From Actinomycetota bacterium (GTDB lineage Bacteria > Actinomycetota > Acidimicrobiia > Actinomarinales > Actinomarinaceae): DNA of 20,119 bases. Where the stretch lies: NCBI GenBank assembly GCA_027729925.1, contig JAQCEB010000012.1, forward strand, positions 1 through 20,119, given 5' to 3'. The position numbers were made by a program, and so were the translations under genes. Position 1 is the stretch's first letter. Every line of letters begins with the position of its first letter. A model generated the notes under the pieces. The model had not been told where the DNA came from, did no database searches, and worked only from the letters and a program-made list of their open reading frames with translations. Shown here one piece after another: positions 14,352 through 20,119 of the stretch.

Positions 14352-15240
14352 TTTCTAAAATTATTTTTGCAAGTTTAATTGCATCGTTTTTATTTTTGAA
14401 TAAAATATTTTCTTCAACAACATTACTGCTGTAGTCGTTATCACCAAATTGAACGTAGTATTTTTTGCCAACATTCTTGTAATACTTCTTTACCCCTTCA
14501 ATATTTGGTTTGTATCCAAGATCTATGAAGTTTTTTTCAGACGGTCCTTTTATTGCTTTTTTGTTAATAAATGGTGAAATAACAATTACATTTTTGTGAT
14601 TTTTTAATTCATTTTTTATTTTTTTTAGTGAAAGTATTGGCCCAATAGAAAGAAAAGGATTGGAAGGCCCAATAATGACAATATCAGCTTCTTTAATTTT
14701 TCTAATTAATTCAACACTAACTATTGCCTTAGATGATCCTTTATAAATAATATTTTTAAGACGAGGTTTTCCCTGTCTTTTAACAAAGTATTCTTGAAAA
14801 TCTAATAATTTGTTATCTTTGGTAACTAACTTGGTTTGCACACTGCTATCAGTCATAGGTAATATTTCACATGAAATTTTGAATTTATTTTTTATAAGTT
14901 TTGTAACTTCAGTTAGTGTTCTTCCTTCATAAAGCAATTGATTTCGAAATAAGTTCAATCCTAAATCTTTGTCGCCAATCTTAAAATTAGTTTTTATATA
15001 ATTATTGAAATGACCATGAACTGAAAATTTATCATTTTTTATTCCCCAACCAAATTCACCTTGAATTTCAGCTAAGTTGTAAATTACGGTATCAATATCT
15101 GGAGACAGAGCAACACCATTAATAAACTCGTCATCACCAGTATTCACCAAAATTGTTAGATTAGTATTTTTTAGTGCATAGAGTCCTTTTGCGAATTTTG
15201 CACCCCCAACACCTCCACTCAAATATACTATTTTTTTCAT
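14344..15240 (-). CDS. cofD: 2-phospho-L-lactate transferase CofD (FbiA)
   Basis: A 298-residue transferase that joins the phospholactyl (or phosphoenolpyruvyl) part of its GPP-activated donor to the deazaflavin Fo, giving F420-0 or its dehydro form. Actinobacterial FbiA is known to use the phosphoenolpyruvate-derived donor. Conserved features are the N-terminal LSGGVGGAKFAKGL (7-20), VNTGDDEF (32-39), LSPDIDTVIYNLA (45-57) and the later IIGPSNPFLSIGPIL block. It is the first gene of a two-gene unit with cofE. Unlike most starts here, the ATG at 15240 has a good ribosome-binding site (AGGA, 7 nt upstream). The remaining F420 genes (cofC/fbiD and fbiC or cofG/H) are not in the window. Together the pair shows that the organism makes F420, a hydride carrier common in actinobacteria. 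Confidence 0.95.
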   Translation of the reverse strand: MKKIVYLSGGVGGAKFAKGLYALKNTNLTILVNTGDDEFINGVALSPDIDTVIYNLAEIQGEFGWGIKNDKFSVHGHFNNYIKTNFKIGDKDLGLNLFRNQLLYEGRTLTEVTKLIKNKFKISCEILPMTDSSVQTKLVTKDNKLLDFQEYFVKRQGKPRLKNIIYKGSSKAIVSVELIRKIKEADIVIIGPSNPFLSIGPILSLKKIKNELKNHKNVIVISPFINKKAIKGPSEKNFIDLGYKPNIEGVKKYYKNVGKKYYVQFGDNDYSSNVVEENILFKNKNDAIKLAKIILENE

Positions 15241-15247
15241 TTAGAGT

Positions 15248-15251
15248 TCCT
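15248..15251 (-). promoter_or_regulatory. Ribosome-binding site (AGGA) of cofD
   Basis: AGGA on the minus strand stands 7 nt before the cofD ATG. It fixes the start and shows that the organism also uses Shine-Dalgarno initiation. A possible -10 box, TAGTTT (15261-15266), further upstream would leave a short leader containing this site. Confidence 0.55.
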
Positions 15252-15271
15252 AACAACTTAAAACTATCAAC

Positions 15272-15277
15272 TAACAT
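15272..15277 (+). promoter_or_regulatory. Putative -10 box (TAACAT) for the small cysteine-motif gene
   Basis: TAACAT ends 7 nt before the ATG at 15285, the same spacing as at the citrate synthase start, predicting a leaderless mRNA. No Shine-Dalgarno sequence lies between. The 44-bp gap 15241-15284 therefore holds divergent signals of two kinds: ribosome-binding-site-led for cofD and leaderless-type for this gene. Confidence 0.42.
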
Positions 15278-15284
15278 TTTAGTT

Positions 15285-15536
15285 ATGATTGACAAAGATA
15301 TTCTAGAAGGTTTATCTGAACTAAATGAGTCTGATTTAAAAAGAGTTAAGTTATTAGTTGATAATAAGTTAAGTAGTAATAATGATTTAAAGATTAGTTA
15401 TAGAGCTAAAAATATTAAATGTGGAAAAGAATCTTGCTCATCATGTCCACATGGTCCATATTGGTATGCAGTTTGGACAGAAAATGGAAAAAGAAAAACT
15501 AAATATTTAGGTAAGAACCTTAATGAACAAAATTAA
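15285..15536 (+). CDS. Small protein with Cys-x4-Cys-x2-Cys and HGPYWY motif (DUF6788-like)
   Basis: An 83-residue protein. The N-terminal half (1-33) is charged and probably helical (LEGLSELNESDLKRVKLLVDN). The C-terminal half has Cys46-x4-Cys51-x2-Cys54, then HGPYWYAVWTENGKRKTKYLG. This 'CGKxxCxxC-HGPYWY...K.KYLG' pattern resembles a family of small proteins of unknown function (DUF6788-like, from memory), often suspected of metal or nucleic-acid binding. The cysteines and His56 could hold zinc. I chose the ATG at 15285: a longer in-frame reading from 15174 would run antisense across the cofD start and adds no conserved sequence. The gene overlaps the next by 14 nt, so the two are probably translated together. 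No direct function can be given. Confidence 0.75.
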   Translation: MIDKDILEGLSELNESDLKRVKLLVDNKLSSNNDLKISYRAKNIKCGKESCSSCPHGPYWYAVWTENGKRKTKYLGKNLNEQN

Positions 15537-17697
15537 GTATATTGATTTTGAAACTGCACAAAAAGTAATATTAGGTGTATTTTTATTAATTTTTTTAAGA
15601 ATAGATTTAGTCTTCACTAACACTTTACCAACAGGTGGTGACATGGGAGCACACATTGTTCCTACTCATTTTTTTGTAGAAAACCTTTTTAAAAATTTCA
15701 ATCTAAGAGGCTGGTCGAATGATTGGTTTGCCGGTTACCCTCTTTATTATTTCTATTTTCCTCTACCACCAGTAATTGTTTCTATATTTAGTTTTGCCTT
15801 TCCTTTTTCAGTTGCATTTAAAATAATGGTAGTTTTTTCACAAGTAGTATTAGTGGTAAGTGTTGAACGATTATTTAGCATAAAAGAAAATAAATTTTCA
15901 ATTATTGGCTCAATAGCTGGCTTTACATACATTTTTACTGAATCATTTACAATTTATGGTGGGAATTTAGCTTCAACTTTAGCTGGTCAGTATTCATTTA
16001 CATTTTCTTTAGGTTTTATATTGCTAGGTGTTTATTTTTTAAAAATAGAAAAAGAAAAAAGTTTAATCATTAGTGCTATTTTTTTAGGACTTTCAGTACT
16101 TTCACATATTATTCCATTTATGATTTTCATTCCATATTATGCATTTCAGTTTTTTCTTTCTGATAAAAATAGAAATACAAAAATATCTAGTTTTTTTATA
16201 TTTCTATTTTTTAGCTTAAGATTTGCTTATTCGTTATTTTACAATTTGGAATATACGACAAATATGTCGTATACCCCTTATACCAAAATATCAGATTTAA
16301 TAAAATCAGATTTAATACCTATGTTTGTGCTAGTAGTTATCGTTTTACTTACATTTAGACTTAAAAAAAATAATGAATTTTCATCTTTTGCTTATTATCT
16401 AGTAATTTTTTCAACATTTGTATTTTTTTATGGGCCAGAAAGTGCTTTATGGAATGGCAGAGTAGTACCTTTTTTTAATATGGGTTTAATAATCTTATTT
16501 TTTCAATTTTTTCGAGAAATCTCTAATTTCACATATAAATTTCTCATAAATCAAAATTTAATTAAATACTTAAATATTTTGTTCTCAGGTATTTTAATTT
16601 TTAATTTTTTTGAACGGTGGTTTCAGTATTATTCGATATTTACAATTACTTCAATAATTTTATTAATTTTGCTCTTGTTTTTTTTGTTTACAAGCTTAAT
16701 GAATAATTTGAATTCACTTATTCTTATCATATCTATTTCGAGCATTACCTTCTTACCTCATTGGGTTAATTGGAATTTTACAGGATATGAAAGCAAACCT
16801 CATTGGAACCAAGTTGAGCAGCTTTATTCAGGTTTAAATGATTTAAAACCTGGAAGAATTATGTGGGAACCAAATTCTGATCTAAATAAATACGGCACTC
16901 CTATGGTTTTGATGACAATTCCTTATTTCACTCATCATCAAAGTATGGAAGGGCTTTATTTTGACTCTAGCATTTCTACTCCATTTCATTTTTTAACAGT
17001 ATCTGGTTTAGCTGAGAGACCTTCAAATCCAGTTGGCGGATTGAGTTATATAAATGGTGATTTTGATAAAGGCATTAGGCTTATGAAGGAACTTGGCATT
17101 GATTATTTTATTGCTTACACAGATTCGATAAAAGACAAGGCAAGTTTGAATTCAGAATTAAAACTTCTCTTAACTACTGAAGTTTTTGAAGTTTATGGGT
17201 TAGAGAGTTCAAAAATTGAATTAATAAATAATAATCTTTATTTTTATGATACCCCCAAACTGTTAGATAGAATCTTAAGTTCTACCATTAGAGATAAACA
17301 AAAGGAAAGCTTTTTTGATCAAGCTTATAATTCCTTCAAAAATGAAACAAATTATAAAGTTATAGAAGGTTTTGATGAGGTATTAATCAGTAATTTAGAC
17401 AGCACTACCCCTGTTATAAAAAACATAACAATAGATAATAAATCAATTTCATTTGAAACAAACAGCCCAAATAAATTACACCTGATAAAAGTTTCTTATT
17501 TTCCAAATTGGAAAATTGAAGATGGTAAAGGTCCGTATAGAGTTTCACCTTCTTTTATGGCAGTAATTCCTAACAGTAATTTCGTAAATTTAAAGTTTGA
17601 AAACTCTTTAAGTGAAAATATTTTAAATTATTTATCTTTCATCTGTTTATTTTCTGCAATTATCATTTACCACAGAAAGATAAAAAGTATTGCTTAA
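15523..17697 (+). CDS. Large GT-C-like polytopic membrane protein (PTPS-related membrane family)
   Basis: A 724-residue protein with roughly a dozen membrane helices in the first ~420 residues, a soluble domain (about 425-700) and one last helix (about 704-718). After helix 1 comes TGGDMGAH with Asp40, then RGWSNDWFAGYPLYYFYFPLP (about 62-82), which match the '6-pyruvoyl-tetrahydropterin synthase-related membrane' family and resemble polyprenyl-phosphate-sugar-dependent GT-C glycosyltransferases, in which an acidic residue in the first extracellular loop is catalytic. The sequence gives no sign of a pterin role; I read it as a probable surface-glycan transferase. It begins 14 nt inside the small cysteine-motif gene, and its stop overlaps the GtrA-like gene by 8 nt, forming a three-gene unit. 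Donor sugar and acceptor are unknown. It could instead be an oligosaccharide or lipid-handling protein without transferase activity. Confidence 0.8.
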   Translation: MNKIKYIDFETAQKVILGVFLLIFLRIDLVFTNTLPTGGDMGAHIVPTHFFVENLFKNFNLRGWSNDWFAGYPLYYFYFPLPPVIVSIFSFAFPFSVAFKIMVVFSQVVLVVSVERLFSIKENKFSIIGSIAGFTYIFTESFTIYGGNLASTLAGQYSFTFSLGFILLGVYFLKIEKEKSLIISAIFLGLSVLSHIIPFMIFIPYYAFQFFLSDKNRNTKISSFFIFLFFSLRFAYSLFYNLEYTTNMSYTPYTKISDLIKSDLIPMFVLVVIVLLTFRLKKNNEFSSFAYYLVIFSTFVFFYGPESALWNGRVVPFFNMGLIILFFQFFREISNFTYKFLINQNLIKYLNILFSGILIFNFFERWFQYYSIFTITSIILLILLLFFLFTSLMNNLNSLILIISISSITFLPHWVNWNFTGYESKPHWNQVEQLYSGLNDLKPGRIMWEPNSDLNKYGTPMVLMTIPYFTHHQSMEGLYFDSSISTPFHFLTVSGLAERPSNPVGGLSYINGDFDKGIRLMKELGIDYFIAYTDSIKDKASLNSELKLLLTTEVFEVYGLESSKIELINNNLYFYDTPKLLDRILSSTIRDKQKESFFDQAYNSFKNETNYKVIEGFDEVLISNLDSTTPVIKNITIDNKSISFETNSPNKLHLIKVSYFPNWKIEDGKGPYRVSPSFMAVIPNSNFVNLKFENSLSENILNYLSFICLFSAIIIYHRKIKSIA

Positions 17698-18154
17698 AAG
17701 ATTTAAAAATTCAAAAATAATTAGAAGTAACAATGCTTGGGTTGAGTTAATTAGAACTTATTTAGTAGGTGCATTTAATCTTGTTCTTGGTTTAACAATA
17801 AGTTTTACTTTTCAATTTTATATTTTAACTTTTATATCATTTCCCCTCAGAACTTATTTAACAAATATATTTGGTTTTAGTATCGGTGTTGTTGTTTCAT
17901 ACTTTATTTCTAGAAAAATAATTTTTCAGTTACCAATTTTTAAAGGTTCATTCAAAGAATTTGTAAGTTTTACATTTATAAATTTAATTAATTTATTTGG
18001 ACCAATATTGATTTGGTTTTTAATTAATTTAATCAATAATTCTTATCAAAGTGATGAAATGTGGTTTCTTGTTTTCACAGTATTAATTAATGGCATTATT
18101 TTGCCAATTAAGTATTTACTTTATAAATTTTTTGTTTTCAAAGATTCTTTATAA
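17690..18154 (+). CDS. GtrA-family membrane protein (polyprenyl-phosphate sugar flippase candidate)
   Basis: A 154-residue protein with four membrane helices and the GtrA signature: RTYLVGAFN near the N-terminus, a central VVVSYFISRKIIF, and a C-terminal KYLLYKFFVFKDS. GtrA proteins are thought to move polyprenyl-phosphate-linked sugars across the membrane or support that step. The start is a TTG at 17690, overlapping the upstream stop by 8 nt; no ATG is available before the first helix. It ends within the convergent family 2 glycosyltransferase gene (34-bp overlap). The combination GT-C-like transferase, GtrA and polyprenyl-phosphate sugar synthase is the standard three-part arrangement for adding a sugar from the outer face. 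The flippase role is family-level inference. Confidence 0.85.
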   Translation: MLKRFKNSKIIRSNNAWVELIRTYLVGAFNLVLGLTISFTFQFYILTFISFPLRTYLTNIFGFSIGVVVSYFISRKIIFQLPIFKGSFKEFVSFTFINLINLFGPILIWFLINLINNSYQSDEMWFLVFTVLINGIILPIKYLLYKFFVFKDSL

Positions 18155-18858
18155 AAGATATACCGTAATTTAATTAAGCTTTTTAAAGTTCTAGGTATTC
18201 TTTCATAAATTAATGAGACACTTGGTCTAATTTCATTAATTTTTGCCGGCACTTCTTTAACTCTACCGCCACTTCTTTCAATTCTAATTAACAGTTCTGT
18301 ATCAAAAATATCTTGGGTTGAAACTACTTGTTCTATATATTTTTCGATTTCTGTTTTTCTTATTGCTTTCATTCCATGGGTATCACTTAAGCTAGTTCTA
18401 AATAGAATTTTAAGGATATAAACAAAAGCATTAGTAGCTATTCTGCGAATTAATCTTCGAGCATCTTTAGAAGTTTGTAGTCTTTTTGAAGCAGTAATAG
18501 CAGCAAAATCTTTATCAAGTTGAAGAGCGGTTTTCAAAAAAGTTTCAGAATAATAATCAATGTCAAATGCAACAATCAGTTCATTACTAGCCAAATTGAA
18601 TCCATGCTTTAGAGCACTTCCATAATTTGCATCGTGAAGTGAAAGTACTTTTATAGTGTTATTTTTTTTGCTTAAAGATTGAGCAATAGTTATTGTTTTG
18701 TCAGTTGATCCATTTTCAATAAGTAACAATTCATACGGCAATAGAGTTCTTTCACAAATAGAGGTAATTGCGTTTACAGATTCTAAAAGAATCTCTTCTT
18801 CATTGTAAATAGGAATTACAATTGAAAAGCTTTTAAACGTATAGTTTGAATTCATCAT
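18121..18858 (-). CDS. Family 2 glycosyltransferase, DPM1/polyprenyl-phosphate sugar synthase-like
   Basis: A 245-residue GT-A-fold transferase that probably moves mannose, glucose or a related sugar from an NDP donor to polyprenyl phosphate. Visible elements are SIVIPIYNEEEILLES (12-27), IENGSTDKT (47-55, a variant of the usual DDGSTD), NYGSALKHGFNLA, the FDIDYY metal-binding motif (Asp99-x-Asp101, a variant of the usual DADLQ), SDTHGMKAIRK, and FDTELLIRIERSGGRVKEVP. It has no C-terminal membrane helices, unlike GtrB, so it is the soluble DPM1-like type. Two methionine codons start the frame (18858 and 18855). The second lies 7 nt after a TATTGT box and may be the real start; the difference is one residue. 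It overlaps gtrA by 34 bp tail to tail and diverges from the phosphomannomutase gene. Confidence 0.88.
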   Translation of the reverse strand: MMNSNYTFKSFSIVIPIYNEEEILLESVNAITSICERTLLPYELLLIENGSTDKTITIAQSLSKKNNTIKVLSLHDANYGSALKHGFNLASNELIVAFDIDYYSETFLKTALQLDKDFAAITASKRLQTSKDARRLIRRIATNAFVYILKILFRTSLSDTHGMKAIRKTEIEKYIEQVVSTQDIFDTELLIRIERSGGRVKEVPAKINEIRPSVSLIYERIPRTLKSLIKLRYIFYKESLKTKNL

Positions 18859-18861
18859 GAG

Positions 18862-18868
18862 TACAATA
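18862..18868. promoter_or_regulatory. Bidirectional -10 element TACAATA / TATTGTA
   Basis: The seven bases TACAATA read as TACAAT on the plus strand (18862-18867), 9 nt before the phosphomannomutase ATG, and as TATTGT on the minus strand (18863-18868), 4 and 7 nt before the two candidate ATGs of the glycosyltransferase. Both fit TANNNT. The intergenic gap is only 18 bp, so opposing transcripts would have to start from this one element. Overlapping symmetric -10 boxes that fire in both directions are known in bacteria; activity here is inferred. Confidence 0.45.
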
Positions 18869-18876
18869 ATTGAATA

Positions 18877-20119
18877 ATGATAAAAAATAAACTAGATTTA
18901 ATTTTTAAATCATATGATGTCAGAGGAATATATCAAGATGAAATAACCAATGAGATTGCTTCTAAAATTGGATATGCTTTTTCAGAGTTTGTTAAAGATG
19001 ATGAAATTCTTATAGGTCACGATGGTCGATTATCAAATTTGGAGATGCTCAATTCTGTTGTATCTGGTATCACAGCCAATAATAAAAAATGTATCTATGT
19101 TGGATTAGTACCAACAGATGTTGTTTACTCGCTTTCAGGATTATTACAAAAACCAGGAATTATAATAACCGCTTCCCATAATCCCAAAGAGTATACAGGT
19201 TTAAAATTTTGTAACTCCGGTGCAGAGCCAATCGGTGAAACTTCAGGTTTAAAAGTTATCAAAAATAGGTCATTAGAGATAGAAGATATAGAAATTTTAG
19301 AAAATCAAATTAAAAAATCTGATGTATTGAGTTTATATTTTGAACACTTACAAAAATTAATTAATCCAAATTCAATCTCAAAAAATAAAAGATTTGGTGT
19401 AGATGGTGGAAATGGTGCAATAGGTTCAGTATTTGCTTCATTGTCAAAAATATATTCATTCAATTATGAAAGTCTATATCTCGAAATTGATGGTAATTTT
19501 CCAAATCATCCAGCAGATCCATCTGATGAAAAAAATTTGGAAGATTTAAAACGTATTGTTCTGTCTAAAAATTTAGATTTTGGGGTAGCTTTCGATGGTG
19601 ATGCAGATAGAGCTGTTTTTATTGATGATCGTGGCAGATTAATTACAGGAAGTATGATGACTGCTTTAATTTCAGAAAATTTATCTGAAGAAAAAGAAAA
19701 TTTGAAAGTTGTTCATAATGTAAATGTTTCTCCTTACGCTTTGAGTTATTTGAAAAATAAAAATATTAACTTATTTGAGTGCAAAGTTGGACACTCAAAC
19801 ATAAAAGCATTAATGCGAGAAATTGACGCCGATTTTGGTGGTGAACATAGTGCTCATTTTTACTATAAAGAAAATTTTTATGCTGATTCTGCAATTTTGA
19901 CTCTATTAACATTTATGAGAATTCTTTCTGAAAAAAATATGAAAGTTAGTGAAATTATTGATATGTATGATTTCCCTCCTTCATCGGGTGAAGTTAATTT
20001 TAAAGTTCAAAGCGTTAATGCGTCTTTAGAAAAAATTAAGGTAGAGTTTGGTGATAATTTTGATGATTTAGATGGTTTAAGTTACAAGACTGAAGATTAT
20101 TGGTTTAATGTTAGAGGTT
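18877..20119 (+). CDS. Phosphomannomutase/phosphoglucomutase (3' end outside the window)
   Basis: The first 414 residues of an alpha-D-phosphohexomutase that interconverts hexose 6-phosphate and hexose 1-phosphate, feeding sugar-nucleotide synthesis. The frame is open to the last base of the window; full-length members are about 450-460 residues, so only the C-terminal domain is cut. Conserved parts are FKSYDVRGIYQDEIT (10-24), GHDGR (53-57), the phosphoserine loop TASHNPKEYTG with Ser100, the metal loop FDGDADR (Asp240, Asp242, Asp244), NFPNHPADPS, and the sugar-binding GEHSAHF (322-328). The GEHSAHF loop is typical of the bifunctional PMM/PGM group rather than GlmM, but mannose versus glucose preference is not decidable. 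It supplies the hexose 1-phosphate that the nucleotidyltransferase at 11873 could use, and diverges from the polyprenyl-sugar synthase gene. Confidence 0.94.
   Translation, partial: MIKNKLDLIFKSYDVRGIYQDEITNEIASKIGYAFSEFVKDDEILIGHDGRLSNLEMLNSVVSGITANNKKCIYVGLVPTDVVYSLSGLLQKPGIIITASHNPKEYTGLKFCNSGAEPIGETSGLKVIKNRSLEIEDIEILENQIKKSDVLSLYFEHLQKLINPNSISKNKRFGVDGGNGAIGSVFASLSKIYSFNYESLYLEIDGNFPNHPADPSDEKNLEDLKRIVLSKNLDFGVAFDGDADRAVFIDDRGRLITGSMMTALISENLSEEKENLKVVHNVNVSPYALSYLKNKNINLFECKVGHSNIKALMREIDADFGGEHSAHFYYKENFYADSAILTLLTFMRILSEKNMKVSEIIDMYDFPPSSGEVNFKVQSVNASLEKIKVEFGDNFDDLDGLSYKTEDYWFNVRG

Noticed and set aside
15174..15284. Upstream extension of the small cysteine-motif gene to 15174
   Set aside because: It runs antisense through the cofD start, shows no conserved sequence, and the ATG at 15285 has a well-placed -10 box.
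16252..16273. Inverted repeat TATACGACA-AATA-TGTCGTATA in the GT-C-like gene
   Set aside because: A 9-bp hairpin of this type is expected by chance in about 20 kb of AT-rich DNA, lies mid-gene, and has no T-tract to suggest a terminator.
16291..16317. 12-nt direct repeat TCAGATTTAATA with period 15
   Set aside because: It encodes a doubled SDLI segment in a membrane loop; simple local sequence with no sign of a mobile or regulatory element.
15523..17697. Pterin biosynthesis role suggested by the '6-pyruvoyl-tetrahydropterin synthase-related' family name
   Set aside because: The protein is polytopic with GT-C-like features and has none of the zinc-binding histidines of a soluble PTPS; the name is historical.
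1..20119. CRISPR array, insertion sequences, prophage, tRNA or rRNA genes
   Set aside because: No regularly spaced repeats, transposase-like proteins, phage genes or RNA-gene signatures were seen, and the gaps between genes are too short to hold them.

Overview
The window is a gene-packed stretch of a very AT-rich bacterial chromosome (GC roughly 30% by eye). It holds 17 protein genes, the first and last cut by the window edges. I see no tRNA, rRNA, CRISPR array, insertion sequence or phage gene. The longest non-coding gap is 88 bp (9358-9445), so no gene-free stretch approaches 300 bp. The gene content points to a streamlined, low-GC actinobacterium. The clues are CofD and CofE for coenzyme F420, a PASTA-tailed class A penicillin-binding protein, an actinobacterial-type SpoIID/LytB protein with cysteine-bearing SLH-like modules, and TANNNT boxes placed right before start codons as in leaderless transcription. 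Marine Actinomarinales ('Ca. Actinomarina', Acidimicrobiia) fit best, but this is inference from content, not from a marker tree.

Layout. 1-525 is the C-terminal end of transketolase. 522-3479 (minus) is a secreted SpoIID/LytB-like wall protein with four peptidoglycan-binding modules and SLH-like modules, and 3511-3855 (minus) is a small membrane protein. From a compact divergent promoter, 3886-6478 reads rightward: a seven-helix membrane protein, a PduO-type cobalamin adenosyltransferase and an M17 leucyl aminopeptidase. 6475-9357 (minus) is the penicillin-binding protein. 9446-13671 (plus) is a tightly overlapping run: citrate/2-methylcitrate synthase, PrpD-like dehydratase, a sugar-phosphate nucleotidyltransferase and an NAD-dependent sugar epimerase. 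13668-15240 (minus) is the cofD-cofE pair. 15285-18154 (plus) is a small cysteine-motif protein, a large GT-C-like membrane protein and a GtrA-family protein. 18121-18858 (minus) is a DPM1-like family 2 glycosyltransferase, and 18877 to the window end is a phosphomannomutase/phosphoglucomutase.

How they work together. Two themes stand out. One is the cell envelope: peptidoglycan synthesis (PBP), peptidoglycan cleavage and wall binding (SpoIID/LytB), and a surface-glycan set (phosphohexomutase, nucleotidyltransferase, epimerase, polyprenyl-phosphate sugar synthase, GtrA flippase candidate, GT-C transferase candidate). The other is cofactor and central carbon metabolism: F420, adenosylcobalamin, (methyl)citrate and the pentose phosphate pathway.

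The most distinctive features are in the gene junctions. All four convergent junctions overlap, three of them by the identical 4-bp TTAA in which both genes' TAA stops share the palindrome. Most unlinked starts carry a TANNNT box 6-7 nt upstream of the start codon, and one 7-bp element (18862-18868) reads as a -10 box on both strands. I did not find a clearly new multi-gene system; the most unusual protein features are a large insertion in the PBP transpeptidase domain and the SpoIID protein's domain order.
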